Shown: positions 50,621 through 61,726 of the stretch, in pieces | Layout: each line of letters begins with the position of its first letter | How positions within the stretch are numbered: position 1 is the first letter of the stretch | Assembly (NCBI GenBank): GCA_011525625.1 | Contig: WYAX01000020.1 | Span: forward strand, 124,001 to 188,000 | DNA: 64,000 bases | Source: Nitrospira defluvii | GTDB lineage: Bacteria; Nitrospirota; Nitrospiria; Nitrospirales; Nitrospiraceae | Direction: 5' to 3' | The notes under the pieces: generated by a model | What the model was told of the DNA's origin: nothing | Databases searched by the model: none | What the model saw: only the letters and a program-made list of their open reading frames with translations | Position numbers and translations under genes: made by a program

Positions 50621-50738
50621 GATGCTGAAAATGGTCCCCAGCTTCGTTCTCGGCTCGCCAACTTCTCGATGTACCCCGAGGGTACACCTGCGGCGTCGGC
50701 GTCGCCTGCGGCCTTGCTGGATGACCATTTTGAGCATC
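50621..50738. repeat. Palindromic intergenic repeat, copy C (between gyrB and gyrA)
   Basis: 118 bp. Outer arms GATGCTGAAAATGGTC..CCAGC and GCTGGATGACCATTTTGAGCATC are complementary with few mismatches. Inner hairpin GTACCCcgaGGGTAC; right internal segment TGCGGCCTTGCTGGA. The best-preserved copy. Being in an operon gap, it is transcribed and would form a long RNA hairpin. Confidence 0.82.
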
Positions 50739-50785
50739 CTCTGTATCCACAAAAATAAGTTTTCGCGCCTGCGCGTAGGAGCTGG

Positions 50786-53260
<2,475 letters not shown>

Positions 53261-53352
53261 TCAGCTCCTTGGTCGATGTGTTCAATCTTCAGCCATCAGC
53301 TTCAGCATGGGGCGATCCGCTGATCCCTGGAGGCTGACTGCTGATCGCTCGT

Positions 53353-54483
53353 TCAGATCTTGATCGGCATCACGACGCATCTGAAGCCGGGACTCTCGGG
53401 CTCCTGAATCAGACAGGGGCTCAAGGCCGTATCCATTTGCAGCGACACCGATTCTCCGTCCATGACGCTTAAGGCGTCCAAGAGGTAGCGGGCGTTGAAG
53501 CCGGTATGGAGCACGTCACCTTCATACCGGGCCGCCAGTTCTTCAGTGGCTTCACCATAGTCCGGGTTGCTGGAGAATAATGTCATACCGCCCGGGGCGA
53601 ACGAGAGTTTCACGGCATTGGCCTTATCCTTCGACAGCACCGACACCCGGCGGAGGGCACTTTCCAATAAACTTCGATTGACCACAATGCGCCGGCCGCT
53701 CTCCTTCGGTACGACCTGCTGATAGTTCGGATAGTTCCCTTCCATGAGACGGGACGTGAGCAGCAGCCCGCTTTTCCGGAAAATCATGAGGTTCTTGGTG
53801 AACCCGATCAACGGTTCTTCGTCGCCGCCTTCTTCGAGGAGGCGCCGCATTTCATGAGCCGCTTTCTTGGGAATGATCGCCTTAATGTCCTGCGTCAGCG
53901 GCTTCGCGTTCGGGCCGCCGACCTCACGCTCCGCGACGGCCAACCGGTGGCCGTCGGTGCCGACCAGGCGCAACAGCGTGGTCTTTTTGTCGGTCGTCGT
54001 GAGGCTGACCAGCAGACCGTTCAGAATGTACCGCGCATCGTTGTCTCCGGCGGCAAACAGCGTCTTCCGGATCAATTCCAGCAATCCCGCGCCGGCCAGC
54101 GGCGTCAACCCCTCGCGCTCGATCGACGGCAAGGCCGGATAGTCGCTGCTTGGAAGCCCGACGACCTTGAACTGGCTCTTACCTGCCTGAATCGTGGTCC
54201 AATTATTGTCCCCCGAAGTCAGCTCGATCTCGCCGCTCGGCAATTCCTTGATGATCTCGTACAACTTCCGGGCGGAAATGGTCACGCCACCGGCTTCCAA
54301 CACGGACGCCTTGTAGAGCCCGCGCATGCCGAGTTCCAAATCGGTCGCCACGATTTCAGCGCCGTCATGCTTGGCTTCCAACAGAATATTCGAGAGGATG
54401 GGCATGGTGTTCCGCTTTTCGACGACACCCTGCACCCGTTGCAGGCCCGTCAAAAGTTCCTCTCGTCCGATGCGTACCTTCAT
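53353..54483 (-). CDS. dnaN: DNA polymerase III sliding clamp (beta)
   Basis: 376 residues forming three clamp domains. Seen features: EELLTGLQRVQGVVEKRNTM at the N-terminus, LPSGEIELTSGDNNWTTI, LVGTDGHRLAVAERE, and the C-terminal PCLIQEPESPGFRCVVMPIK, which shapes the protein-binding pocket. The ring tethers polymerase to DNA. GGGAG before the ATG. 23 nt downstream of dnaA. Confidence 0.97.
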   Translation of the reverse strand: MKVRIGREELLTGLQRVQGVVEKRNTMPILSNILLEAKHDGAEIVATDLELGMRGLYKASVLEAGGVTISARKLYEIIKELPSGEIELTSGDNNWTTIQAGKSQFKVVGLPSSDYPALPSIEREGLTPLAGAGLLELIRKTLFAAGDNDARYILNGLLVSLTTTDKKTTLLRLVGTDGHRLAVAEREVGGPNAKPLTQDIKAIIPKKAAHEMRRLLEEGGDEEPLIGFTKNLMIFRKSGLLLTSRLMEGNYPNYQQVVPKESGRRIVVNRSLLESALRRVSVLSKDKANAVKLSFAPGGMTLFSSNPDYGEATEELAARYEGDVLHTGFNARYLLDALSVMDGESVSLQMDTALSPCLIQEPESPGFRCVVMPIKI

Positions 54484-54506
54484 GGTCGATCTCCCTCAGA
54501 GCGCGG

Positions 54507-55850
54507 TCACGCCCGCAAAATCTGTTCTTTCAGGCCTTCCAGCGTGGTGTGCAAGGCGCTGTCGGCCTCTTTCGCCTTGCTGATCTGCCGGCACGCGTGA
54601 ATGATCGTGGTATGGTCCTTTCCCCCGAACTGACGACCGATCTCGGGAAATGACGCGTCGGTCAGCTCCCGGCAGAGGTACATGGCGATCTGACGAGGGT
54701 GAACCAGAGTTTTGCTTCGCCGGCGGGATTTCAGGTCGGCAATCTTCACGTGATACTTCGACCCCACCGCTTCCTGGATGTCTTCGATCGAGACGATCTT
54801 CTTCTTGTCGCCGATGAGATCGCGCAAGACGTTCTTGGCCATCTCCAGCGTGATCGCTTGGCCGGTGAGCGAGGAATAGGCCCCGACCCGCACGAGGGAG
54901 CCCTCCAGTTCACGGATGTTGTTCTTCATCGTCGTGGCGAGAAAATGAATCACCTCTTCGGGCAGCGCGATCCGTTCATCCTCGGATTTCTTCCGCAAGA
55001 TCGCGATACGGGTCTCGACATCCGGAGGCTGCAGGTCTGCAATGAGCCCCCATTCGAACCGGGAACGGAGCCGCTCCTCGATGTCGGGCATATCTTTCGG
55101 AAAACGGTCGCTCGACAAGACGATCTGCTTCCTGGCCTCGTAGAGCGTGTTGAAGGTATGAAAGAATTCTTCCTGCGTACGTTCCTTGCCCGCCAAGAAC
55201 TGAATATCGTCGATCATCAGCATGTCGACGTTGCGGTAGCGTTTGCGCAGGTCGATCATTTTGTCGTACCGGATTGAATTGATCACTTCGTTCGTAAACT
55301 GTTCCGTGGTCAGGTAGGCGATACGCAAATCGCTCCGTTCGGCCAGATAGTTCCCGATCGCATTCAACAAATGCGTCTTCCCGAGTCCCACTCCGCCATA
55401 CAAAAACAGCGGATTGTAGGCCTTGGCCGGCTGTTCCGCCACCGCCATGCAGGCCGCATGGGCGAACTGGTTCCCCGCTCCGACGACGAAACTCTTGAAC
55501 GTGTACTTCGGATTCAGCTGAATGCCGCGCTTCGATCGGGACGCCGCAAAACCGCGCCCACCCACATCGAGAGAGGACACTTCTTGTTGGACAGGAGCGG
55601 GCGTCTGCTTATGATTAATGACAAAGGAGACGTCCATTCGACCACCTCCCTGTGCCGCCGAGACGGCCTCCGCCAACAGGTCGTGGTAATGCTCGCCAAG
55701 CCACTCGCCGAAAAACTTATTCGGCACCGCAAGGTAGGCAGTCGTATCTTCAACCCGATCCAGGACTACCGGTGTGAACCAGGTTTCATAGACCTGTTTC
55801 GGCACCTTCTCCTGAATATAGACAAGGGCGTCATCCCACATCTGATTCAT
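54507..55850 (-). CDS. dnaA: Chromosomal replication initiator DnaA
   Basis: 447 residues. Domain I (about 1-75, YIQEKVPKQVYETWFTPVVL), a short linker, AAA+ domain III with Walker A GGVGLGKTHLLNAIG and Walker B DMLMIDDIQFLAGKE, and domain IV with the DNA-binding helix FGGKDHTTIIHACRQI. DnaA melts the origin and loads helicase. The upstream gap holds DnaA boxes. Confidence 0.98.
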   Translation of the reverse strand: MNQMWDDALVYIQEKVPKQVYETWFTPVVLDRVEDTTAYLAVPNKFFGEWLGEHYHDLLAEAVSAAQGGGRMDVSFVINHKQTPAPVQQEVSSLDVGGRGFAASRSKRGIQLNPKYTFKSFVVGAGNQFAHAACMAVAEQPAKAYNPLFLYGGVGLGKTHLLNAIGNYLAERSDLRIAYLTTEQFTNEVINSIRYDKMIDLRKRYRNVDMLMIDDIQFLAGKERTQEEFFHTFNTLYEARKQIVLSSDRFPKDMPDIEERLRSRFEWGLIADLQPPDVETRIAILRKKSEDERIALPEEVIHFLATTMKNNIRELEGSLVRVGAYSSLTGQAITLEMAKNVLRDLIGDKKKIVSIEDIQEAVGSKYHVKIADLKSRRRSKTLVHPRQIAMYLCRELTDASFPEIGRQFGGKDHTTIIHACRQISKAKEADSALHTTLEGLKEQILRA

Positions 55851-56198
55851 CTTGGTATTTCAATAATTTATAAATGTTCACAGGCTTATCAACAGGTGTG
55901 GATAATAGATCGGGACACCCTTGTTTTCCTCGTTGCGCGGCGGGACTCTCTGCTCGGTTCTTGTGGACATCCTCAACCCATTCCGACCGTCGGCAGATCT
56001 CCTACACAGTCCCCCTCACCTTATCCCACAACACACCCTGCCTTATACACCATCTCATCAACATGGGCTAGGTTCTTCCATCGCCAACAATCACGCGCCC
56101 CTTCACCTCCATCCACAGAACTCACAACGCCTACTCCTACTCCGACGACTACGGATTCTCTCTTTCTATAGAAGATAGATAAGAGAAGAGTGATCGGG
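55851..56198. other. oriC: Probable chromosomal origin of replication (oriC)
   Basis: 348 bp upstream of dnaA. It has an AT-rich stretch next to the gene (TTCAATAATTTATAAATG, a likely unwinding element), a near-consensus DnaA box TTATCAACA at 55886-55894 and a perfect TTATCCACA on the minus strand at 55897-55905. More degenerate sites occur (TTATCCCACA at 56021-56030, TTGTGGACA near 55963). Position and motifs together make an origin likely; it has not been tested by skew analysis. Confidence 0.75.
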
Positions 56199-56471
56199 TC
56201 ATAACACAATGGTGGTCTCATGCTCGGTGATCAAGGCGACGAGATCGCGATACGAGATGACCGAGTTCGAACCGCGGCTAGCCGAGGCCTCCGACTCCGG
56301 TGAGAGCACATACACAGGACCCGGAAAGGGTGGGGCCGAACCCACGGCCTGTTCGAGAAGGACCAACGTTACAAGATCGGCCGCGTGAGGGTCCTCCGTC
56401 GAAGGCAACAGCGAGTGGCTGGAATCCTGAATCGGTTGCCGAAGCAGATATAACGTCTTACGAGTGGTCAT
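56199..56471 (-). CDS. DsrH/TusB-like protein lacking cysteine
   Basis: 90 residues. The C-terminal half resembles TusB/DsrH (GPVYVLSPESEASASRGSNS, VISYRDLVALITEHETTIVL). The active cysteine that carries sulfur in TusB/DsrH is missing: the protein has no Cys at all. It may keep only a structural role in a DsrEFH-like complex. Last of three DsrE-superfamily genes on the minus strand, 15 nt after the TusC-like gene. Confidence 0.65.
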   Translation of the reverse strand: MTTRKTLYLLRQPIQDSSHSLLPSTEDPHAADLVTLVLLEQAVGSAPPFPGPVYVLSPESEASASRGSNSVISYRDLVALITEHETTIVL

Positions 56472-56486
56472 CTGGTCGTATCCTGA

Positions 56487-56843
56487 TTAAAAGACCAAGA
56501 CGCGATCGGCTGCCGTCATGGCGCGCCGTGCCGATTCCAAGGTCCCGTCCGTGACGGCAAATCCCTCCTGCAGCGCAGGCCGTGGCCCCGGAGCCTGCAC
56601 GAGGAGAAAGGGGATTCGGAGATGCTCGAATGAGGGGAGGTATTTTTCAAGGATGTCGATATCGACGATCTCGTCCGTGTCCTCGGCTAAGAGGAGAACA
56701 GCCGACCCCATGAGCACGACGGTAATAGGATTCTCTCCGGCGGCCAAACCTAAGGCGATCCGAAGTGCCTCAACCGGCAGGGCGGAGGTGCGCGGATCTT
56801 GGCGGATGATCAACACGATGGAAGCAGTCGCGGCCACAGTCAT
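56487..56843 (-). CDS. DsrF/TusC-like (DsrE-superfamily) protein
   Basis: 118 residues with the DsrE-superfamily alpha/beta pattern (SIVLIIRQDPRTSALPVEAL, NPITVVLMGSAVLLLAED, PFLLVQAPGPRPALQEGFAV). It also lacks cysteine. Middle gene of the DsrE-like trio; 16 nt separate it from the Cys-containing DsrE gene. A scaffold role is inferred. Confidence 0.65.
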   Translation of the reverse strand: MTVAATASIVLIIRQDPRTSALPVEALRIALGLAAGENPITVVLMGSAVLLLAEDTDEIVDIDILEKYLPSFEHLRIPFLLVQAPGPRPALQEGFAVTDGTLESARRAMTAADRVLVF

Positions 56844-56859
56844 GTCCTCAGAAGCTTCG

Positions 56860-57180
56860 TCAAGTGAAGGCTAGGAAGCGGTCGCAGCCGTTGACGATAT
56901 TAGAAAGCACCACCAAACCACAGAGGGAAATCCTGGAATCCAGCTGATCCGTGGAGACCCCATGTTGCTGACAGCCGTAGGCACAGACGAACAACTTCAT
57001 GCCGCGTCCGACGAGGTCGGCATAACGAGGGTCACGAAGGTTTTTCACCCCCTCGTCGATGCAATACAGATAGACATCATGGCCTTGGGTGATGGCTTCG
57101 GACGACAACCGGGCGACCGTCTCCACACTGGGGTGGGACGGGGGTGTGGATAAAAGGATTCCGACCTTCTTGGCGCTCAT
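56860..57180 (-). CDS. DsrE/TusD-like sulfur-relay protein
   Basis: 106 residues. DsrE pattern: KVGILLSTPPSHPSVETVAR, GHDVYLYCIDEGVKNLRDP, and KLFVCAYGCQQHGV with Cys66 and Cys70, where family members have the persulfide-carrying Cys. It would pass sulfur in a DsrEFH/Tus-like relay. Since the two companions lack Cys, it would be the only active subunit. No ribosome site is visible before ATG 57180. Confidence 0.78.
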   Translation of the reverse strand: MSAKKVGILLSTPPSHPSVETVARLSSEAITQGHDVYLYCIDEGVKNLRDPRYADLVGRGMKLFVCAYGCQQHGVSTDQLDSRISLCGLVVLSNIVNGCDRFLAFT

Positions 57181-57277
57181 AACACGTCGACTGTGGAAAA
57201 AGTTAAGGAGTGCTTAATAATCAATGGTTTGTATGTACTGAAGTGCAAGCGGAGCGTACGAATTTTAGGAAGGAAAG

Positions 57278-58558
57278 TCAACTAGAAAAAGGGGTGGATA
57301 TGCTGGTGAGGAGTCGGCTCTGCAGGGAGGAAACCAGGTCTCGAATCGGGAGATCCTCCTGTGCTTTCGTCTGCATATTCCGGAGCGTGGCGATCCCCTT
57401 GTCGATTTCGTCGTCGCCAAGGAGGATCGTATAAAGAGCCCCGAGACGGTCCGCCTGACGTAAATGGGCTTTGAGTGACACGGAGCGGAAGTCCATATCT
57501 GCTGGAACACCAGCCCGGCGAAGTTCGTCAAGGAGCGAGAACCCCGCATCAGCGCCTTTCGTGCCAAAGGCAGCGACATAAACCCGTGGGGTGGAAGGGA
57601 TGACGACGGCCTCCGGCAACATCAACGCGATCCGCTCAAGACCGACGGCAAACCCAACCGCCGGGATGGCCGCACCGCCGAGTTGTTGGACAAGGCCGTC
57701 ATATCGCCCGCCGGCGCCGACGGCATTCTGCGCGCCGAGATGCGAACAGGTGACTTCAAAGGCCGTGAGGCAATAATAATCGAGACCGCGGACCAGACGA
57801 GGGTTCATGTGAAACGGAATGCCGATCGCGTGCAGGCCGGTCGTGACCCGTTCAAAGTGGTCGCGCGCGGCCGGCGAAAGGGAATCGGCCAGGCGGGGCG
57901 CATCCTCCGTGGCAATCCGGCAATCCGGGACCTTACAGTCCAGCACGCGCAAGGGATTCGCTTCGATCCGGCGCTGACAGTTCGCGCAGAGACGCTGTTC
58001 CACGCCCTTCAGAAAGGCGACGAGTACAGGTTTGTACCGCGCCCGATCGTCCGTATAGCCGAGGTTATTGATTTCCAAGGTCAGCCCGGGAAGCGACAGA
58101 TCGGACAACAGACGCCAGAGAAGGGACATGACTTCGACATCGGCACGCGGGTCCGCGACACCGAAGGATTCTACCCCGAATTGGTGAAATTGCCGGAGGC
58201 GCCCGGCTTGTGGGCGCTCGTGGCGGAACATGGGGCCGGCGTAACAGTACTTCTGCGGCCTGGGATCGGCGGCGCGATTATGCTCGATGAACGCGCGCAC
58301 CGTGCCGGCCGTTCCTTCCGGGCGGAGGGTCAGGGAGGAGCCATCTCGATCGGCGAAGGTGTACATCTCCTTTTCCACGATGTCGGTCGTCGCGCCGATG
58401 CTCCGCGCAAACAACGTCGTGGTTTCGAAGATCGGAACGCGGATCTCCTGAAATCCGTAAGCGAGTGCCCAACGCCTAGCGGTCTCCTCGATGAACCGCC
58501 AGCGTGGAGACTCTTCCGGCAGCAGATCCTTCACGCCTTTAATCGCTTTAATCATCAC
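57278..58558 (-). CDS. hisS: Histidyl-tRNA synthetase
   Basis: 426 residues, class II synthetase. MIKAIKGVKDLLPEESPRWR at the N-terminus, motif 2 region DRDGSSLTLRPEGTAGTVRA, the histidine A motif (RLVRGLDYYCLTAFEV), AVGAGGRYDGLVQQLGG, and a C-terminal anticodon-binding domain (VYVAAFGTKGADAGFSLLDE). Charges tRNA-His. Start at ATG 58558, or the next codon. Divergent from thyX-like gene. Confidence 0.97.
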   Translation of the reverse strand: MMIKAIKGVKDLLPEESPRWRFIEETARRWALAYGFQEIRVPIFETTTLFARSIGATTDIVEKEMYTFADRDGSSLTLRPEGTAGTVRAFIEHNRAADPRPQKYCYAGPMFRHERPQAGRLRQFHQFGVESFGVADPRADVEVMSLLWRLLSDLSLPGLTLEINNLGYTDDRARYKPVLVAFLKGVEQRLCANCQRRIEANPLRVLDCKVPDCRIATEDAPRLADSLSPAARDHFERVTTGLHAIGIPFHMNPRLVRGLDYYCLTAFEVTCSHLGAQNAVGAGGRYDGLVQQLGGAAIPAVGFAVGLERIALMLPEAVVIPSTPRVYVAAFGTKGADAGFSLLDELRRAGVPADMDFRSVSLKAHLRQADRLGALYTILLGDDEIDKGIATLRNMQTKAQEDLPIRDLVSSLQSRLLTSISTPFSS

Positions 58559-58690
58559 GCTGGTGGCCCGTTTCCGGTTGTTCGTGCGGGACTATAGCGG
58601 CGGGCTTGCGGGCAAGTCAACGCAATCTGTCGTGATGCGCTCCGGCGTGAGGCCAACCGGAGTCGTAGGCCCCGTCCGGCTATCGTGCGG

Positions 58691-58746
58691 AGCGGAACGG
58701 TGCGGCCCTTCCTGGGGATTGTCCCCAAGGTTGCACCCTGTCCGCT
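58691..58746. repeat. Long imperfect hairpin in the hisS/thyX divergent gap
   Basis: AGCGGAACGGTGC pairs imperfectly with GCACCCTGTCCGCT; the inner part has TGGGGattgtCCCCA. It lies in the 287-bp gap between hisS and the thyX-like gene. It may be an attenuator, a leader structure, or a distant relative of the palindromic repeats. Confidence 0.4.
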
Positions 58747-58845
58747 GCGGAGGTATAGTGCCGAGCTTGTATAAAACCCGGCGGTTCATTGTGCCTTCTT
58801 CGTAAGGCCCGACTACTCTAGCGCCGTGCCCAACGTGGGATACTT

Positions 58846-60327
58846 ATGACGACCCCTGTCCGCCGCGTCATTGCCCTGGCTCCGATGCCACCGGAAAAGT
58901 CCGCCTACGCCTTGGCGCGCTACAGCCGATCTCCGGATTCCATCGAAGAGAGTCTGAAGTGGGTCCACGGCCACTCCTCGGAAAAATTCTGGGAGCAGTT
59001 TTACTTCGACTACGGTCACGGCTCGATTGCGGACCTCGGCCACGTCATCATCTGTTTCGAACAGATTTCGGAGTTGGCGGCGATCCGCTTGGAAGATGAA
59101 CAGGTCTGGGATGGCCAGGCCAAATCAAGCCGGTATCAGAATTTTTCGTCCACCGGCTGGTATATGCCGGACACCATTCGCGGGCAGGAAACGGAGGCAG
59201 TGTATCTGGGCATTCTGCGAGGACTGTCGACCGTTTACCGCGCCTTGCATGATCCCTTGAGCCAGTTCCTCACGGAGCGCGACCCGCGCCCTGACAGCAT
59301 GACCCCTGCGGCGTATCAACGGGCGATTGCGGCGCGGGCGTTCGACGTGACCCGCTACCTCCTGCCCCTGGCGGCACAGACCAATGTCGGGCAAGTGGTC
59401 AGCATTCGCACGCTCGAAAAGCAGATCACCCGCCTGTTGTCCTCGCAGATCCCGGAACTTCGCCAGATCGGGGAAGAATTGCAGGACGCCTGTCGCAAGC
59501 CGCCGGTGAATGTGTGGGGGGACTTGTGCGGGCAGACGGCGGGAGCCGGGGAGCCGATGGCCCCGACGCTGGCGCGGTATGCCAAACCGAATGTGTATCA
59601 AGCCGAGGTCTATAGCGACCTTGCCCGTCACGCGAAAGAAGCCTTGAAGGGGACCGGATTGGATCAGTCGTCTGCCTGGGGGGCTGTGGAGCCGGTGGAT
59701 TTGATCGAGCCGCACGATCCGCTCGATGAAGTGGTCACGACGCTCCTCTATCGTGCCTCGCAAGCCCCCTACCGAAACATCCTCGCGGTGGTGCGCGACT
59801 GGACCGAAAAGCAAAAGCAGGACACCTTGGAAGTCGCCTTTCACAAACGGGGCCCGTACGACGAATTGATCAAAGAGTTCCGCAGCGGATACGCGTTGAT
59901 CTTCGATGTGTTGATGGATATCGGCGGCTGGCGCGACATGCATCGGCATCGGCGTTGCCAGCAGGTGCAGCAGAATTTCACCACGGTGCACGGGTTCGAC
60001 ACGCCGCCCATTCTGACCGAGGCCGGCCTCGAACAGGAGTATCGCGAGGCCATGGGGCATGTAAAATCCGATATCGAGCAACTCCGCAAGTCGAGCCAGG
60101 AAGCTGCGCTCTATGCCATCCCCTTCGGCTTTTCCGTGCGCTGTCTCTTCAAGATGGACTTCGCCGAGGCGGAATACATCGCCAAGTTACGATCCGGGGT
60201 GAAGGGACATTGGTCCTACCGCACCATCGCCTGGCTCATGAAAGAAAAAATCACCGAACGATATCCCGTGCTCGGCGCGCGCATGCAGGCCACTCCGCCC
60301 GATGTGCAGGATGCATTGACCCGCTGA
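58846..60327 (+). CDS. FAD-dependent thymidylate synthase (ThyX)-like, double-domain protein
   Basis: 493 residues, about twice a classic ThyX. The N-terminal half has EKFWEQFYFDYGHGSIADLG and SSRYQNFSS, resembling the ThyX SxRY strand; the C-terminal half has MHRHRRCQQVQQNF (about 365-378), an altered RHRxxSxNExS signature in which the usual Ser is not kept. A duplication of the ThyX fold with the FAD site shared between halves is likely. Whether it makes dTMP is uncertain; no other thymidylate synthase gene is seen in the window. Confidence 0.72.
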   Translation: MTTPVRRVIALAPMPPEKSAYALARYSRSPDSIEESLKWVHGHSSEKFWEQFYFDYGHGSIADLGHVIICFEQISELAAIRLEDEQVWDGQAKSSRYQNFSSTGWYMPDTIRGQETEAVYLGILRGLSTVYRALHDPLSQFLTERDPRPDSMTPAAYQRAIAARAFDVTRYLLPLAAQTNVGQVVSIRTLEKQITRLLSSQIPELRQIGEELQDACRKPPVNVWGDLCGQTAGAGEPMAPTLARYAKPNVYQAEVYSDLARHAKEALKGTGLDQSSAWGAVEPVDLIEPHDPLDEVVTTLLYRASQAPYRNILAVVRDWTEKQKQDTLEVAFHKRGPYDELIKEFRSGYALIFDVLMDIGGWRDMHRHRRCQQVQQNFTTVHGFDTPPILTEAGLEQEYREAMGHVKSDIEQLRKSSQEAALYAIPFGFSVRCLFKMDFAEAEYIAKLRSGVKGHWSYRTIAWLMKEKITERYPVLGARMQATPPDVQDALTR

Positions 60328-60345
60328 CCGGCATTCAGCCATTTC

Positions 60346-61383
60346 ATGAATCAACCTCTCGCCAAGATCGAAACGGCCCTCCTTGCGGGCGACTGGGACC
60401 GGTTGGGGTATGAAGCCGGGGTTTGGGTCCGTGCGATCGAAGAGGCCGGCGAAAAGGACCCGCGTCCCTATTTTGCGTTGAATGTCACACACCTGATTCG
60501 CGGTGAATTTGCCGACGCCTGGCGGGTCCACGCCCATGCGCTGCAAGAAGCCGCCGACATCGACCGGGTGGGAGACTGGCTCCGCACGATTCTGAAACAG
60601 CATCCCGACAATGCACAGATGAACCTCATACAGGGGATGTTTCTGGCGCAGTCCGGGCAGTCGGAACAATCGATAGTGTTTTACAAAGAAGCCGCGAAGC
60701 TCGCCCCTCAGTCGGCCTATCCCCATTACTTTTTAGCGCAGATCCACGAACGGGCAGACCATCTTGAAATGGCCATCAAGGAGTATCGTGAAGCGGTGAA
60801 ATTAGACCCCTCATTCGCCGCCGCGCGCACCAACCTCGGCGTCGCCTATCAGGAACAGGGTCGGCTTGAAATGGCCATCCCGCAATATCGTGAAGTCATC
60901 AAGCTGAATCCGCACGACGCGCTGGCCCATGCGAATCTCGGCTGCGCGCTGGCTGAGCAGGGGAAGGTGGAGCCGGCGCTGCAATCGTACAAAGAGGCGC
61001 TGCGGCTGAATCCGAACGATGCCGAAATTCACTTTGCGCTCGGCGGTGTTTATGAAACCAAAGGCCGCATGGATCTCGCGATGAAGGAGTATCGCGCCGC
61101 CACGGAGGCCAATCCGGCTCTGGCCCCCGCCCATACCGCCATCGGCTGGTTGTTGATGGAGCAAGCCCGACCGACCGAGGCGATGGATGCATTTAACCGG
61201 GCCGTCAAAGCCAACCCCGAAGACGCGCAAGCGCTGTACGGTATCGGCCGGATTTACGCGGCCAAGGGGAAACGGGAAAGTGCCGCTGAAAACTTCTCCA
61301 AAGCCATCCGCTTAGAAAAAGATCCCGCCAAAAAAAATGCCATCATGAACGCCCTCCTTGCCAGCGGTCAGGTAGGGGATTGA
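60346..61383 (+). CDS. TPR-repeat protein
   Basis: 345 residues. From about residue 75 on it is a series of tetratricopeptide repeats with 34-residue spacing (SEQSIVFYKEAAKLAPQSAY, LEMAIKEYREAVKLDPSFAA, VEPALQSYKEALRLNPNDAE, PTEAMDAFNRAVKANPEDAQ). The first 75 residues are helical but not repeat-like. No signal peptide. TPR arrays act as protein-binding scaffolds. 18 nt after the thyX-like gene on the same strand. Confidence 0.9.
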   Translation: MNQPLAKIETALLAGDWDRLGYEAGVWVRAIEEAGEKDPRPYFALNVTHLIRGEFADAWRVHAHALQEAADIDRVGDWLRTILKQHPDNAQMNLIQGMFLAQSGQSEQSIVFYKEAAKLAPQSAYPHYFLAQIHERADHLEMAIKEYREAVKLDPSFAAARTNLGVAYQEQGRLEMAIPQYREVIKLNPHDALAHANLGCALAEQGKVEPALQSYKEALRLNPNDAEIHFALGGVYETKGRMDLAMKEYRAATEANPALAPAHTAIGWLLMEQARPTEAMDAFNRAVKANPEDAQALYGIGRIYAAKGKRESAAENFSKAIRLEKDPAKKNAIMNALLASGQVGD

Positions 61384-61397
61384 GGCCGTGAACGCTT

Positions 61398-61462
61398 CCC
61401 CTTCTGTGCTCGCGCAACGCGCGGCCTCAGAAGGCCCTCGTTGGACGCGCGCAGTGGAAGGG
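61398..61462. repeat. Palindromic element, copy E (different type)
   Basis: CCCCTTCTGTGCTCGCGCAACGC-type left arm pairs with GCGCGCAGTGGAAGGG; centre GGCCTCAGAAGGCC. About 65 bp. It differs in sequence from copies A-D but shares the plan of an intergenic GC palindrome after a gene end. Confidence 0.5.
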
Positions 61463-61555
61463 CAAGCCCTCCCGGCCTGGGGTAGGGGAAGGGGGGCATC
61501 GGTCGACACGTCCTTTTGAGGAGGCAACTCGGGGAGTTTTAAGGCGCGAACGATC

Positions 61556-61726
61556 ATGGCTATTCATGAGTCGAAGCGACAGGTCATTGCTGCAGAAACA
61601 CCTTCTGGCACGTACACGATTTTCGCGCTTGGCTACAGCAATAAGGACAGCAGCCTATTCATAGATTTGCCATACTTAGAGCGTGATGGATTAATCGGCG
61701 TGGCCACTGGAACACGTAATGGATGA
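61556..61726 (+). CDS. N-terminal part of a split (frameshifted) low-GC gene
   Basis: 56 residues (MAIHESKRQVIAAETPSGTY, FALGYSNKDSSLFIDLPYLE, VATGTRNG). It ends in TGA at 61724, overlapping the ATG of the next frame (ATGA). Sequence flow suggests one protein divided by loss of a single base near 61722, just before a run of five G. AT-richer than its neighbours. No family recognised. Confidence 0.5.
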   Translation: MAIHESKRQVIAAETPSGTYTIFALGYSNKDSSLFIDLPYLERDGLIGVATGTRNG

